Made by a program: the position numbers and the translations under genes
Shown: positions 18,420 to 27,186 of the stretch, piece by piece
How positions within the stretch are numbered: the stretch's first letter is position 1
How the letters are laid out: the number at the start of each line of letters is the position of its first letter
Notes under the pieces: model-generated
The model's database searches: none
What the model was told of the DNA's origin: nothing
Seen by the model: only the letters and a program-made list of their open reading frames with translations
Assembly: GCF_018388465.1 (NCBI RefSeq)
Contig: NZ_CP074404.1
Coordinates: forward strand, 2,852,001 to 2,916,000
Length of the DNA: 64,000 nucleotides
Direction of reading: 5' to 3'
Source of the DNA: Cellulomonas fengjieae
GTDB taxonomy: Bacteria > Actinomycetota > Actinomycetes > Actinomycetales > Cellulomonadaceae

Positions 18420-19601
18420 ATGGATAGTGACGGCATCGCGCAGCTGCTCAGCCCCGCCGGCTGGGCCCTGCTCTCGGCGCTGCCCCCGTACGACGAGACC
18501 CGCACCCTGGCCCTGTCCGAGCGGATGCGCGACGAGGGCATCGACCCCGCACTCATCGCGGCCGCCCTCACGCAGTCGCGCCTGCGGGCGAAGGCGGTCG
18601 GCAAGTTCGGCACGTTCGCCAACGGCATGCTGTTCACGGCGGCCGGGCTCGAGCAGGCCACCCGACTGACGGTCGCGGCGCACCACGCGCGCAGGTACCG
18701 CGACGCCGGCAGCACCCGGGTCGCGGACCTCACCTGCGGGATCGGAGCGGACGCCATGGCCTTCGCCGGCATCGGCCTGCACGTCCTGGCGACCGACGTC
18801 GACGAGGCCACGGCGGCGATCGCGACCGTGAACCTGCGGCACTTCCCCGACGCGCAGGTGCGTCACGGCGACGGGCTCGCGCTGGACCTCGAGGCGGAGG
18901 GGATCGATGGCGTGTACGCCGACCCCGCCCGTCGCACCTCGTCGGGTAGCCGCGTGTTCGACCCGGCCGCCTACGAGCCGTCGCTCGACGCGGTGCTCGC
19001 CGTGCGCGACCGGGTGCCGGCCCTCGGGCTCAAGCTCGGCCCCGGCATCCCGCACTCGGCCCTGCCCGCCGACGCGCTGGCCCAGTGGGTCTCGGTGGAC
19101 GGCGACGTCGTCGAGGTGGGCCTGTGGTTCGGTCCGCTGGCTCCCGAGGGCCCCGGCCGGTCGGCGCTCGTGCTGCGGGACGGCGAGGCGCACGTGGTGC
19201 AGCAGACCTCCGAGGAGCGCCCCCCGACCGGGCCCATCGGTGGCTACCTGTACGAGCCCGACGGCGCGGTGATCCGCGCGGGGCTGGTGGGCGAGACGGC
19301 GGCGCAGGTGCGCGGGCGGCTGCTGGACTCCACGATCGCGTACGTGACGTCGGACGTGTTGACCCCCGTGCCCACCGCGACCTCCTACCGGGTGCTCGAC
19401 ACCATGCCGTTCGGACTCAAGCGGCTCCGCACCTACCTGCGAGGACGTGACGTGGGGAAGCTGACCATCAAGAAGCGCGGCACGGCGGTCGTGCCGGAGC
19501 AGCTGCGCCGACAGCTCGACCTGCGGGGCAGCGCCACGGCGACGATCATCCTGACGCGCGTGGCGGGCAGCCAGCAGATCCTCGTGGTGGAGCCGGTCTG
19601 A
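18420..19601 (+). CDS. Class I SAM-dependent methyltransferase (THUMP-like)
   Basis: The 393-residue protein has a Rossmann methyltransferase core with motif I VADLTCGIGADAMAFA near residue 101, an acidic motif II (LATDVDEATAA) and a DPARR motif IV-like sequence near residue 161. The C-terminal part with VGKLTIKKRGTAV resembles the THUMP-like domain often annotated after these enzymes in actinobacteria. Substrate is unknown, probably RNA. The start has GAGGAT six bases upstream, and the stop overlaps the next start (TGATG). Confidence 0.8.
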   Translation: MDSDGIAQLLSPAGWALLSALPPYDETRTLALSERMRDEGIDPALIAAALTQSRLRAKAVGKFGTFANGMLFTAAGLEQATRLTVAAHHARRYRDAGSTRVADLTCGIGADAMAFAGIGLHVLATDVDEATAAIATVNLRHFPDAQVRHGDGLALDLEAEGIDGVYADPARRTSSGSRVFDPAAYEPSLDAVLAVRDRVPALGLKLGPGIPHSALPADALAQWVSVDGDVVEVGLWFGPLAPEGPGRSALVLRDGEAHVVQQTSEERPPTGPIGGYLYEPDGAVIRAGLVGETAAQVRGRLLDSTIAYVTSDVLTPVPTATSYRVLDTMPFGLKRLRTYLRGRDVGKLTIKKRGTAVVPEQLRRQLDLRGSATATIILTRVAGSQQILVVEPV

Positions 19602-20749
19602 TGGCATCGCCCGTGACCCTCCCGTTCGGGCAGTCCGAGCGGTCGACCGTCGGCATCGAGTGGGAGATCGCCCTGGTGGACGCCGACTCCGGCGACCTGC
19701 GACAGGCCGCCGAGGCGATCCTTGCCGCCGTCCGGCCGGCCGACGGCGGCGAGCACCCGCTGATCACCCAGGAGCTGCTGCTCAACACCGTGGAGATCCG
19801 CTCGGGCAAGTGCCGCACCATCGCGCAGGCGACGGCCGACCTCCAGCGTGCGCTGGACGAGGTGCGGGCGGTCGCGGCCCCGCTGCGGATCGACCTGATG
19901 GGCGGCGCCACCCACCCCTTCGCCCACTGGGCCAGGCAGAAGGTCACCGACAAGCAGCGGTACGCCACGCTGATCGACCGCACCCAGTGGTGGGGCCGCC
20001 AGATGCTCATCTACGGCGTGCACGTGCACGTCGGCATCGAGGACCGGGACAAGGTCCTCCCGCTCTCGCGCGCGATGCTCACCGTCTTCGGCCACATACA
20101 GTCGCTGTCGGCGTCCTCCCCGTTCTGGGCGGGCAAGGACACCGGGTACGCGTCCAACCGTGCGCTGCTCTTCCAGCAGCTGCCGACGGCCGGGCTCCCG
20201 TTCGCGTTCGAGGAGTGGTCGCAGCTCGAGCAGTACGTGGGCGACATGCTGCACACCGGGGTCATCGACCAGTTCGACGAGGTGCGCTGGGACATCCGCC
20301 CGTCCCCCCGGTTCGGCACGCTGGAGATGCGGATCGCGGACGGTGCGTCCAACCTGCTCGAGGTCGCGGCCATCTCCGCCCTGACGCACTGCTTCGTCGA
20401 GCACTTCTCGACGATGCTGGACCGGGGCGAGACGCTGCCGACCCTGCCGCCGTGGTTCGCGCAGGAGAACAAGTGGCGCTCCGCGCGGTACGGCATGGAC
20501 GCGATCATCATCACGAACGCGGCGGGCGACGAGGAGCTGGTGACGGACGCCATCGGTCGGTGGCTCGTCGAGCTCGCACCCGTCGCCGAGCGCCTGGGTT
20601 GCGCGGCCGAGCTGGACCAGGTGCGCCAGATCCTTCGCCGGGGTGCCTCGTACCAGCGCCAGCACGCCGTCGCGCGACGCCATGCGGGCGACCTGGACGC
20701 CGTGGTCCGCTCGCTCGTCGCCGAGCTGTCGGCGGGCCGACCTCTCTAG
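19601..20749 (+). CDS. ybdK: YbdK-type carboxylate-amine ligase (glutamate-cysteine ligase GCS2 family)
   Basis: The 382-residue protein starts with STVGIEWEIALVD, carries QELLLNTVEIRSG, HVHVGIEDRD and GTLEMRIAD, and ends like YbdK, a GCS2-family ATP-dependent ligase with weak gamma-glutamylcysteine synthesis in E. coli. Its natural product in actinobacteria is not settled. It overlaps the upstream methyltransferase stop by one base and is likely cotranscribed. Confidence 0.85.
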   Translation: MASPVTLPFGQSERSTVGIEWEIALVDADSGDLRQAAEAILAAVRPADGGEHPLITQELLLNTVEIRSGKCRTIAQATADLQRALDEVRAVAAPLRIDLMGGATHPFAHWARQKVTDKQRYATLIDRTQWWGRQMLIYGVHVHVGIEDRDKVLPLSRAMLTVFGHIQSLSASSPFWAGKDTGYASNRALLFQQLPTAGLPFAFEEWSQLEQYVGDMLHTGVIDQFDEVRWDIRPSPRFGTLEMRIADGASNLLEVAAISALTHCFVEHFSTMLDRGETLPTLPPWFAQENKWRSARYGMDAIIITNAAGDEELVTDAIGRWLVELAPVAERLGCAAELDQVRQILRRGASYQRQHAVARRHAGDLDAVVRSLVAELSAGRPL

Positions 20750-20755
20750 CGGTAC

Positions 20756-20784
20756 TTGTCTATACCCACTACCTGGCATAGCCT
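20756..20784 (+). promoter_or_regulatory. Promoter of the padR-like gene (leaderless)
   Basis: TTGTCT (20756-20761), a 17-base spacer and TAGCCT (20779-20784), then six bases to the GTG start. This is one of the few leaderless candidates with a recognisable -35. Confidence 0.6.
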
Positions 20785-20790
20785 CAGGCC

Positions 20791-21135
20791 GTGCCCGAGT
20801 CCCGCGACCCCCAGCTCCTCAAGGGCGTGCTGCCGATGCTGGTGCTCGCCCTGCTGACCGAACGCGAGTCCTACGGCTACGAGCTGGTCACGCGCCTGCA
20901 CGACAGCGGGCTCGACGACCTCGGCGCCGGGACCCTGTACCCGGTCCTCAACCGCCTCGAGCGCGACGGGCAGATCTCGTCGCGTCTCGTCGCCTCCACC
21001 GCGGGGCCGGCCCGCAAGTACTACGTCCCGACGGCGGCCGGCGCCCACCAGCTCGATCGCACCGTCCGCGCCTGGCGGCACCTGGCCGTGACGGTCGACC
21101 GCGTGCTCGACCGCATCACCCCGAAGGAGTCCTGA
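20791..21135 (+). CDS. PadR-family transcriptional regulator
   Basis: The 114-residue protein is a short PadR-type winged helix: LLKGVLPMLVLALLTERESYGYEL, then GAGTLYPVLNRLERDGQI and the wing with YYVPTAAGAHQL, followed by one dimerisation helix. PadR-s1 proteins of this size usually repress a neighbouring membrane protein or transporter operon. The stop overlaps the start of the downstream membrane protein (TGATG), so the two are coupled. GTG start. Confidence 0.93.
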   Translation: MPESRDPQLLKGVLPMLVLALLTERESYGYELVTRLHDSGLDDLGAGTLYPVLNRLERDGQISSRLVASTAGPARKYYVPTAAGAHQLDRTVRAWRHLAVTVDRVLDRITPKES

Positions 21136-21650
21136 TGAGCACCTCGTTGCGCGACACCCTGGTCCGCGAGCGCTACCTCCTGCGGTTCAGCTGGGCGCTG
21201 CAGGACTTCCCCGGGTACCGGACCGTCGTGCGCGACCTGCGCACGGAGCTGACGGCGACCGCGGCCGAGACCGGCATGCGGCGAGCGGTCGCCGACCTCG
21301 GCCACCCGCGCGTCCTCGCCGACGGCTACCTGGCCGAGCTCGACCGGCCCGTGCCGCGCTGGACCACCGGGGCGGTCTGGGGCGCCCTGGCGCTCGGCGC
21401 CCTGCTCTACCTCGCGATGGCGTACGGCTTCGGCACCCTCGACACGCTCGAGGAGCTCGGCGGCGGCACCGTCCAGCGTGCGTTCCTCGGCGTGACGACG
21501 ACGTTCACGAACGACGGCAGCTCGATCTCGATGGGGTCCACGGTGACGTGGCAGGCCCTCGCGGTCTACGCCGCCGTGTTCGCGGTGCCGTTCCTGCTGG
21601 GCGCCCGCGTCTGGCGCGCCTGGCGGACGACGCCGGCCACCCGCGCCTGA
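21135..21650 (+). CDS. PadR-linked two-helix membrane protein (HAAS-like signalling domain)
   Basis: The 171-residue product has a soluble helical N-terminal part (~1-75; FSWALQDFPGYRTVVRDLRTEL, DLGHPRVLADGYLAEL) like the HAAS/DUF1700 domains found next to PadR genes, then membrane helices near residues 78-98 (GAVWGALALGALLYLAMAYG) and 137-157 (LAVYAAVFAVPFLLGARVW). The ~40-residue stretch between the helices is probably extracytoplasmic. It may sense membrane state and modulate the PadR protein; this is inferred from the pairing. Confidence 0.7.
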   Translation: MSTSLRDTLVRERYLLRFSWALQDFPGYRTVVRDLRTELTATAAETGMRRAVADLGHPRVLADGYLAELDRPVPRWTTGAVWGALALGALLYLAMAYGFGTLDTLEELGGGTVQRAFLGVTTTFTNDGSSISMGSTVTWQALAVYAAVFAVPFLLGARVWRAWRTTPATRA

Positions 21651-21654
21651 GCCG

Positions 21655-22695
21655 TCAGACCAGCACCTGCGTGAGCGGCATCGACGAGTCCACGGGCAGG
21701 TCGAGCGAGGACGGCGGAAGCCCTCGACGGACGACCGCCGAGCCGAGCGCCGCGATCATCGCCCCGTTGTCCGTGCAGTAGCGGATGGGCGGGATGCGCA
21801 GCGTGATGCCCGCCTCCGCGCACCGCTTCGCCGCCATGTCCCGCAGCTGGGAGTTGGCGGAGAAGCCGCCACCGACCACGAGCGTGTCGACGCCGTGCGC
21901 GCGGCACGCGGCGATCGTCTTGGCCGTGAGGACGTCGGCCACGGCCTCCGCGAACGACGCGGCGACGTCCGGCAGCGGGACCTCGAGACCGGCGTCCTGC
22001 CGCGCCTCGACCCAGCGCGCCACGGCCGTCTTCAAGCCCGAGAACGAGAAGTCGGCGGCGTGTGCCGCCTGGTCCTTGGCGGCCGTGAGGCCCCGGGGGA
22101 ATCGGATCGCGGTCGGGTCGCCCTCGCGGGCCAGCCGGTCGATGTGCGGGCCGCCCGGGTAGGGCAGGCCGAGCAGACGACCGACCTTGTCGAACGCCTC
22201 CCCCGCCGCATCGTCCAGCGTGGAGCCCAGCTCGGTGACCCGCACCGTGTCGTCGAGGAGCAGCAGCGACGAGTGCCCACCGGAGACCACGAGCGCCATC
22301 ACGCGCTCGGGGAACGCGCCGTCGACGAGCTCGTCGACCACGGCGTGCCCGATCACGTGGTTCACGCCGTACAGCGGCTTGTCCAGGGCCAGCGCCAGCG
22401 CCTTGGCGGCCGACGCGCCCACGGTCAGCGGTCCGACGAGCCCGGGACCGGCCGTGACGGCGATCGCGTCGACGGCGCCGAGGGACACGTCGGCCGTGGC
22501 CAGCGCCCGTTCGATCGTCGGCACCATGGCCTCGAGGTGGGCGCGCGACGCGATCTCGGGGATGATCCCGCCGAACCGCGCGTGCTCGTCGACCGAGCTG
22601 GCGACGGCGTCGACGAGCAGGTCGTAGCCACGCACCAGCGCGACGCCGGTCTCGTCGCACGAGGTCTCGATCCCGAGGACGAGGGGGGCTGCCAT
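21655..22695 (-). CDS. tsaD: tRNA N6-adenosine threonylcarbamoyltransferase TsaD
   Basis: TsaD transfers threonylcarbamoyl to A37 of ANN-decoding tRNAs, with TsaB and TsaE. The 346-residue protein starts [15 protein letters not shown], carries the metal-site region [14 protein letters not shown] with [21 protein letters not shown], and [10 protein letters not shown]. The ATG at 22695 follows TATCCT by seven bases. tsaB and tsaE lie 2-3 kb upstream on the same strand in a separate operon. Confidence 0.96.
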   Translation of the reverse strand: MAAPLVLGIETSCDETGVALVRGYDLLVDAVASSVDEHARFGGIIPEIASRAHLEAMVPTIERALATADVSLGAVDAIAVTAGPGLVGPLTVGASAAKALALALDKPLYGVNHVIGHAVVDELVDGAFPERVMALVVSGGHSSLLLLDDTVRVTELGSTLDDAAGEAFDKVGRLLGLPYPGGPHIDRLAREGDPTAIRFPRGLTAAKDQAAHAADFSFSGLKTAVARWVEARQDAGLEVPLPDVAASFAEAVADVLTAKTIAACRAHGVDTLVVGGGFSANSQLRDMAAKRCAEAGITLRIPPIRYCTDNGAMIAALGSAVVRRGLPPSSLDLPVDSSMPLTQVLV

Positions 22696-22702
22696 GGGCA
22701 CC

Positions 22703-22708
22703 AGGATA
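22703..22708 (-). promoter_or_regulatory. -10 hexamer TATCCT, leaderless tsaD start
   Basis: TATCCT, seven bases, then ATG at 22695; no ribosome binding site is evident. Confidence 0.45.
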
Positions 22709-22751
22709 GGCGGCCGGCCACCTGTGACGAGCGCCACCTCGTTGCTCGGAA

Positions 22752-22776
22752 CAACTATGGTTAGTTGATCGTTCAA
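22752..22776. promoter_or_regulatory. Two overlapping small palindromes, candidate MarR-type operator
   Basis: CAACTA-TGGT-TAGTTG (22752-22767) overlaps TTGA-TCGT-TCAA (22765-22776). The AT-rich island stands out and lies 7-31 bases before the nitroreductase start, where a MarR- or TetR-type repressor might bind. No such regulator gene is adjacent. Confidence 0.45.
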
Positions 22777-22782
22777 TCAGCC

Positions 22783-23424
22783 ATGACGACTGACACGCCC
22801 GTCCGCGACGGCCTCGACTTCCCCCTCCCCGGTCTGGCCATCGGAGACGACGTCGCCGACCTGCTGTTCCGGGAGGCGCGCTCCGCCGCCGCCTTCACGT
22901 CCGCCGACGTGAGCGACGAGCAGCTCGCAGCCGTCTACGACCTCGTCAAGTGGGGCCCCACGGCCCTGAACACCGTCCCGCTGCGCCTGCTCGTGGTGCG
23001 GACGCCCGAGGCCCGTCAGCGCCTCGCGGCGCACATGTCCGACGGCAACCGCGACCGCGTCCTGGCCGCCCCGGTGACGCTCGTCGTGGCCGCCGACACC
23101 GGCTTCCACCGGCACCTCCCGACGCTGGCACCGCACATGACCGCGTTCGCCGACGTGCTCGAGGGTCAGCCCGAGCAGCGCGACTCGATGGCGCGGACCA
23201 ACGCGCTCATCCAGGTGGGCTACCTGGTCATCGGCCTGCGCGCGGCCGGGCTGGCCGCCGGTCCGATGGGCGGCATGGAGGCCCAGGCGATCGACGACGA
23301 GTTCTTCGCCGAGAACGGCTGGAAGTCGCTCATGGTCATCAACGTCGGGCACGTCGAGGGCGAGGGCACGCACCGTCCCCGCGGCGAGCGGCTCAGCTAC
23401 GCCCAGGCGTCCCTGACCGTCTGA
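22783..23424 (+). CDS. Nitroreductase-family protein (RutE/malonic semialdehyde reductase-like)
   Basis: The 213-residue FMN-type nitroreductase fold protein shows RSAAAFTSADVSDEQLAAVYDLVKWGPTALNT, PVTLVVAADT, and GPMGGMEAQAIDDEFF, which resemble RutE/HadB proteins that reduce 3-oxopropanoate or act as putative nitroreductases. No pyrimidine-degradation genes are near, so the substrate is open. The ATG at 22783 is preferred to an upstream frame extension because it starts after the palindromic region. Confidence 0.85.
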   Translation: MTTDTPVRDGLDFPLPGLAIGDDVADLLFREARSAAAFTSADVSDEQLAAVYDLVKWGPTALNTVPLRLLVVRTPEARQRLAAHMSDGNRDRVLAAPVTLVVAADTGFHRHLPTLAPHMTAFADVLEGQPEQRDSMARTNALIQVGYLVIGLRAAGLAAGPMGGMEAQAIDDEFFAENGWKSLMVINVGHVEGEGTHRPRGERLSYAQASLTV

Positions 23425-23449
23425 CGCGCCACCCCGAGGCCGCGGTCCC

Positions 23450-24289
23450 CTACCCGGGGGTCGCGGCCCGCGTCGTCCCGGTCGCCACCGGGCGCTCGGG
23501 GTCGTTCGACCACTGGGACCACGATCCCGGGTACAGCGCCGCCTCGACGCCGATCGAGGCCAGCGCGGCGATCTCGTGCGCCGCCGTCACGCCGGACCCG
23601 CAGTACACGGCCACCGGACCGGCCACGTCGAACCGCGCGCGCAGCGCCTCGTCCGTGAGGAAGCGACCGTCCGCGGTCAGGTTCCCCGCGGTGGGCACCG
23701 ACAGCGCCCCGGGGATGTGCCCGGCACGCGGGTCGATCGGCTCGACCTCCCCCGCGTACCGCTCGGCCGCCCGGGCGTCGAGCAGCGCACCGCGCCACGC
23801 CGCCGCCTCGTCCGCGTCGATCGTCGGCAGGTGTCCCGCCACCAGGACGACGTCGCCGCCCTCCGCGGTCACGCCGCCCGCCTCGACCGGCAGGCCCGCG
23901 GCGGTCCAGGCGGCGATCCCGCCGTCGAGCAGCCGCACGTCCCGCACCCCCGCCCAGCGCAGCAGCCACCACGCCCGGGCGGCCGACATGCCCCCGACGG
24001 CGTCGTAGGCCACGACGGGGCGGTCGTCCCGCACGCCCCACCGGCGGGCCGACGCCTCGAGCGCGGCGAGGTCCGGGAGCGGGTGCCGCCCGTCCTGAGG
24101 CGTCGGGGGCGCCGCGAGCTCCGTCTCGAGGTCCACGTAGACCGCACCGGGCAGATGGGCCGCGAGGTAGTCGTCGTGGCCGTCGCTCCGGCCGAGCGCC
24201 CAGCGCACGTCGAGGAGCACCGGCCGCTCGTCGCCCGCGAGGGCGGCGGCGAGCTCGTCGACGGTCACGAGCACCTGCGTCCGCGTCAT
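23450..24289 (-). CDS. Two-domain rhodanese sulfurtransferase
   Basis: The 279-residue protein has two rhodanese domains: an inactive N-terminal one (~8-130) with VLLDVRWALG and DGGIAAWTAAG, and a catalytic C-terminal one (~155-279) with the active-site Cys in VYCGSGVTAAHE. It moves sulfane sulfur from thiosulfate or 3-mercaptopyruvate to an acceptor such as cyanide or a thiol. The CGSGVT loop is of the SseA/mercaptopyruvate type. Its start overlaps the rimI stop by 4 nt; it is the last gene of the nnr-alr-tsa operon. Confidence 0.9.
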   Translation of the reverse strand: MTRTQVLVTVDELAAALAGDERPVLLDVRWALGRSDGHDDYLAAHLPGAVYVDLETELAAPPTPQDGRHPLPDLAALEASARRWGVRDDRPVVAYDAVGGMSAARAWWLLRWAGVRDVRLLDGGIAAWTAAGLPVEAGGVTAEGGDVVLVAGHLPTIDADEAAAWRGALLDARAAERYAGEVEPIDPRAGHIPGALSVPTAGNLTADGRFLTDEALRARFDVAGPVAVYCGSGVTAAHEIAALASIGVEAALYPGSWSQWSNDPERPVATGTTRAATPG

Positions 24290-24762
24290 GCCGCTCCGTC
24301 CCCTCGCAGGTCCAGCCGCATCGTCCACGCGTCGATGTTGCCGGGCTGGTAGTACGCCCGGCGCTTGCCGAGCCGCTCGAAGCCCAGGCTCTCGTACAGG
24401 TGGATCGCGGCATCGTTGTCCACCCTGACCTCGAGCAGCACCACGGCCGCCCCGACGGACCTGGCGTGCGCCAGCAGGTTCTCCAGCATCCGCCGGCCGA
24501 GCCCGCGGCCCTGGAACCGCTCGTCGGTCCCGACGGTCATCACCTGGGCGTCGTACCCGTCGAACCACAGCCCCGCGTAGCCGACGAGCTCGCCCTGCAC
24601 GGTCGCACCGACGTACCAGCGCCCGGGGCCGACGATCTCGGCGGCGAGCGACTCCGGCGACCAGGCGGCAGCACCGAAGAGCGCGACCTCCATGCGCTCG
24701 AGGTCGGGCAGGTCGTCGGCCGTGAGGGCACGGACGACGACGTCGTCGACCGCCGCGCTCAT
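24286..24762 (-). CDS. rimI: Ribosomal protein S18-alanine N-acetyltransferase RimI
   Basis: The 158-residue GNAT acetyltransferase has the acetyl-CoA loop ERFQGRGLGRRML near residue 85, LEVRVDNDAAIHLYESLGF and the C-terminal RRAYYQPGNIDAWTM typical of RimI. It acetylates the N-terminal Ala of S18 in E. coli. Overlaps of 4 nt with tsaB and the sulfurtransferase show tight coupling. Clustering with tsaB/tsaE is the usual bacterial arrangement. Confidence 0.93.
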   Translation of the reverse strand: MSAAVDDVVVRALTADDLPDLERMEVALFGAAAWSPESLAAEIVGPGRWYVGATVQGELVGYAGLWFDGYDAQVMTVGTDERFQGRGLGRRMLENLLAHARSVGAAVVLLEVRVDNDAAIHLYESLGFERLGKRRAYYQPGNIDAWTMRLDLRGDGAA

Positions 24763-25463
24763 CCGAGCACGCGCTTGCGGGCGGGCTGCGGCACGGCGTC
24801 GGGACGGCGCAGGTAGAGCGGCTCGGTGCCGAGCGCCTGACCGGCCGCCCGCCGCGTCAGGGCAAGGCGGGCGAGCTCGGCCGGGTCGGGGTCGAGGAGG
24901 CCGAGCGCCTCCAGGTCCACGTCGGCCGAGCCGGTGCCTCCCCGCAGCACGTCGGCGTACAGGAGCGCCCCGCGCCCGGTGGCGACGGCCCCCGCCGCGC
25001 GCGGGTCGGCGGCGACCTCGGCCGCGGCGGCGACCTCGGGGCCCGCAAGCACCTCGATCCCGTGCTCGGAGGTCCGGTACAGCGACCAGTAGACCTCTCG
25101 CCGCCGGGCGTCGGTGGCGACCAGCACGTCGGTGCCCGTCTGCAGCACGCGTCCGGCCCGGGCGGCGACGGCGTCCAGGCTCGGGACGCCGAGGACGGGG
25201 ACGGCGAGCGCCAGCGCGAGCGTGCGCGCGGTGACGAGCCCGACGCGCAGCCCGGTGAACGGCGCGGGCCCGGTGCCGACGACGACCGACGTGAGCTCGC
25301 GGCGGTCCACCCCCGCCTCGGCGAGGACGGCGGCGACCATCGGCGTCAGGAGCTCGGCGTGCCGGCGCTGCTGCGCGTCCGACCGCTCGGCGAGCAGCGC
25401 CCCGGTGTCGTCGGTGAGCGCCACGGCGACGGCGGCGGAGGTGTCGAGAGCGAGAACGGGCAC
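24759..25463 (-). CDS. tsaB: tRNA threonylcarbamoyladenosine biosynthesis protein TsaB
   Basis: This 234-residue inactive TsaD paralogue starts PVLALDTSAAVAVAL and has RRHAELLTPMV and GTGPAPFTGLRVGLVTA, the family's signature. It scaffolds the TsaD-TsaE complex for t6A synthesis. The GTG at 25463 leaves a five-base gap after tsaE. The C-terminal tail YLRRPDAVPQPARKR matches the family ending. Confidence 0.95.
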   Translation of the reverse strand: MPVLALDTSAAVAVALTDDTGALLAERSDAQQRRHAELLTPMVAAVLAEAGVDRRELTSVVVGTGPAPFTGLRVGLVTARTLALALAVPVLGVPSLDAVAARAGRVLQTGTDVLVATDARRREVYWSLYRTSEHGIEVLAGPEVAAAAEVAADPRAAGAVATGRGALLYADVLRGGTGSADVDLEALGLLDPDPAELARLALTRRAAGQALGTEPLYLRRPDAVPQPARKRVLG

Positions 25464-25468
25464 GGGGG

Positions 25469-25996
25469 TCAGCCTGCCACCGGGTCGGCGTCGGGCAGGT
25501 CGACGTCCGCCCAGCGTGCGCCGACGGCCCGCACGGTGACCACCCGCTCGCCCGTCGCGGCGTCCTCCAGGGAGTCCTCGGACACCGCCCCGCGCGGGCG
25601 CTCCAGGGTGATCTCGAGACGGTCCTGCGCGAGCCCTTCGACCCACCCCTCGCCCCATTCGACGACGGTGACGGCCTCGTCCAGGCTCGCGTCGAGGTCG
25701 AGGGCGTCCACCTCCTCGAGGGAGCCGAGCCGGTAGGCGTCCACGTGCACCAGCGTCGGCCCGCGCGACCCGTCCGGTCGCGCGACCGGCGGGTGCTCCC
25801 GCGCGATGATGAACGTCGGCGAGGCCACCTGGCCGCGCACGTGCAGGCCCGCGCCGATGCCCTGCGTGAGCGTCGTCTTGCCCGCGCCCAGGTCCCCGGT
25901 GAGCACCACGAGGTCGCCCGCGCGCAGGACCCGGGCGAGCACGCGGCCGTAGGCCCGGGTGGCGTCGGCATCCGGGAGCCGGACGGTGACGGTCAC
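25469..25996 (-). CDS. tsaE: tRNA threonylcarbamoyladenosine biosynthesis ATPase TsaE
   Basis: The 175-residue P-loop ATPase has LTGDLGAGKTTLTQGIGAGL (Walker A), SPTFIIAREH and VHVDAYRLGSLEEVDALDL with the acidic switch, then VVEWGEGW. TsaE drives the t6A catalytic cycle with TsaB and TsaD. It overlaps the alr stop by 4 nt. A ~25-residue Pro/Asp-containing tail is slightly longer than usual. Confidence 0.95.
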   Translation of the reverse strand: MTVTVRLPDADATRAYGRVLARVLRAGDLVVLTGDLGAGKTTLTQGIGAGLHVRGQVASPTFIIAREHPPVARPDGSRGPTLVHVDAYRLGSLEEVDALDLDASLDEAVTVVEWGEGWVEGLAQDRLEITLERPRGAVSEDSLEDAATGERVVTVRAVGARWADVDLPDADPVAG

Positions 25997-27186
25997 GGGG
26001 CGACCACCTCGCTGTCGACGTGCACCCGGGGCACCCGTGCACCGATCCGCGTGACGATCTCGTAGGAGATGGTGCCTGCGGACTCCGCCCAGTCCTGGGC
26101 GGTCGGTCCCCCGTCACGCCCGGTCCCGAACAGCTCGACCCGGTCACCCTCGCGCTCCGTGGCGCCCGGGCCCAGGTCCAGCACCACCTGGTCCATGCAG
26201 ACCCGCCCCGCCACGCCGACCGTCCGGTCGCCCACCCGCACCGGCCCACCCGGCCGCTCGACGGTGCCGGACGCGTGCCGCGGGATGCCGTCCGCGTACC
26301 CGAGCGGTACGAGCCCGAGCACGGTGTCCCGCGACGTGACGTACTGGTGGGCGTAGGACACACCCGAGCCGCCCGGGACGGCCTTGACGTTGGCCAGCTC
26401 GGCCTCGAGCGTCATCGCGGGCACCAGCCCGAAGTCCTCGCTGGCGCCCAGCTGGGGCACCGGCGACAGCCCGTAGACCGCCACCCCCGGGCGCACCAGG
26501 TCGTAGTGCGCCGACGGGGTGGTCAGCGTGGCCGCGGAGTTGGCCAGGTGCCGGACCTCGAGGACGACGCCGGCGCCCTCCACCGTGCGCAGCGCCTCGG
26601 CGAACACCTCGCCCTGGCGGACGACCGTCGGGTGCTCGGGCTCGTCGGCGAAGGCGAAGTGGCTCCACAGCCCGACGACCTCCACCGCGCCCTCCGCGCG
26701 CAGGCGCAGGACCTCCGGCAGGATCGCCGCCAGGTCCGCCGGGGTCAGTCCGTTGCGGCTCAGGCCCGTGTCGACCTTCAGGTGGGCGCGGGCCGGACGG
26801 CCCGCCGCACGGGCGGCCGCGGCGAGCTCGTCGAGCGCCCACCGGGCGGACACGGAGACGTCCACGTCCGCCTCGACGGCGTCGCGCAGCGGCGCGCCCG
26901 GGGCGTACAGCCACGTGAGGACCCGGGGCCCGACGACGCCGCCGCGGCGCAGCGCGAGGGCCTCCTCGACCTGTGCGGCGCCCAGCCAAGTGGCGCCCCC
27001 GGCGACCGCGGCGGCGGCCGTCGGCAGCAGGCCGTGGCCGTAGCCGTCCGCCTTGACGACCGCCATCACCTGCGCGGTCGGTGCGTGGGCGGCCAGTGAC
27101 CGGACGTTGGCGCGGATGGCCGCGAGGTCCACGACGGCGCGTGCGGGGAACGAGCTCACGGCGACCATTCTCCCACCGCGGGTCAT
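25993..27186 (-). CDS. alr: Alanine racemase
   Basis: The PLP enzyme makes D-alanine for peptidoglycan. The 397-residue protein has the cofactor Lys45 in AVVKADGYGHG, HLKVDTGLSRNG, and a C-terminal beta domain with GVSYAHQYVTSRDTVLGLVPLGYADGI carrying the catalytic Tyr, and GRVCMDQVVLDLG. The ATG at 27186 overlaps the upstream kinase stop by 4 nt, the pattern seen at most junctions in this operon; a second ATG at 27168 is an alternative. Confidence 0.96.
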   Translation of the reverse strand: MTRGGRMVAVSSFPARAVVDLAAIRANVRSLAAHAPTAQVMAVVKADGYGHGLLPTAAAAVAGGATWLGAAQVEEALALRRGGVVGPRVLTWLYAPGAPLRDAVEADVDVSVSARWALDELAAAARAAGRPARAHLKVDTGLSRNGLTPADLAAILPEVLRLRAEGAVEVVGLWSHFAFADEPEHPTVVRQGEVFAEALRTVEGAGVVLEVRHLANSAATLTTPSAHYDLVRPGVAVYGLSPVPQLGASEDFGLVPAMTLEAELANVKAVPGGSGVSYAHQYVTSRDTVLGLVPLGYADGIPRHASGTVERPGGPVRVGDRTVGVAGRVCMDQVVLDLGPGATEREGDRVELFGTGRDGGPTAQDWAESAGTISYEIVTRIGARVPRVHVDSEVVAP

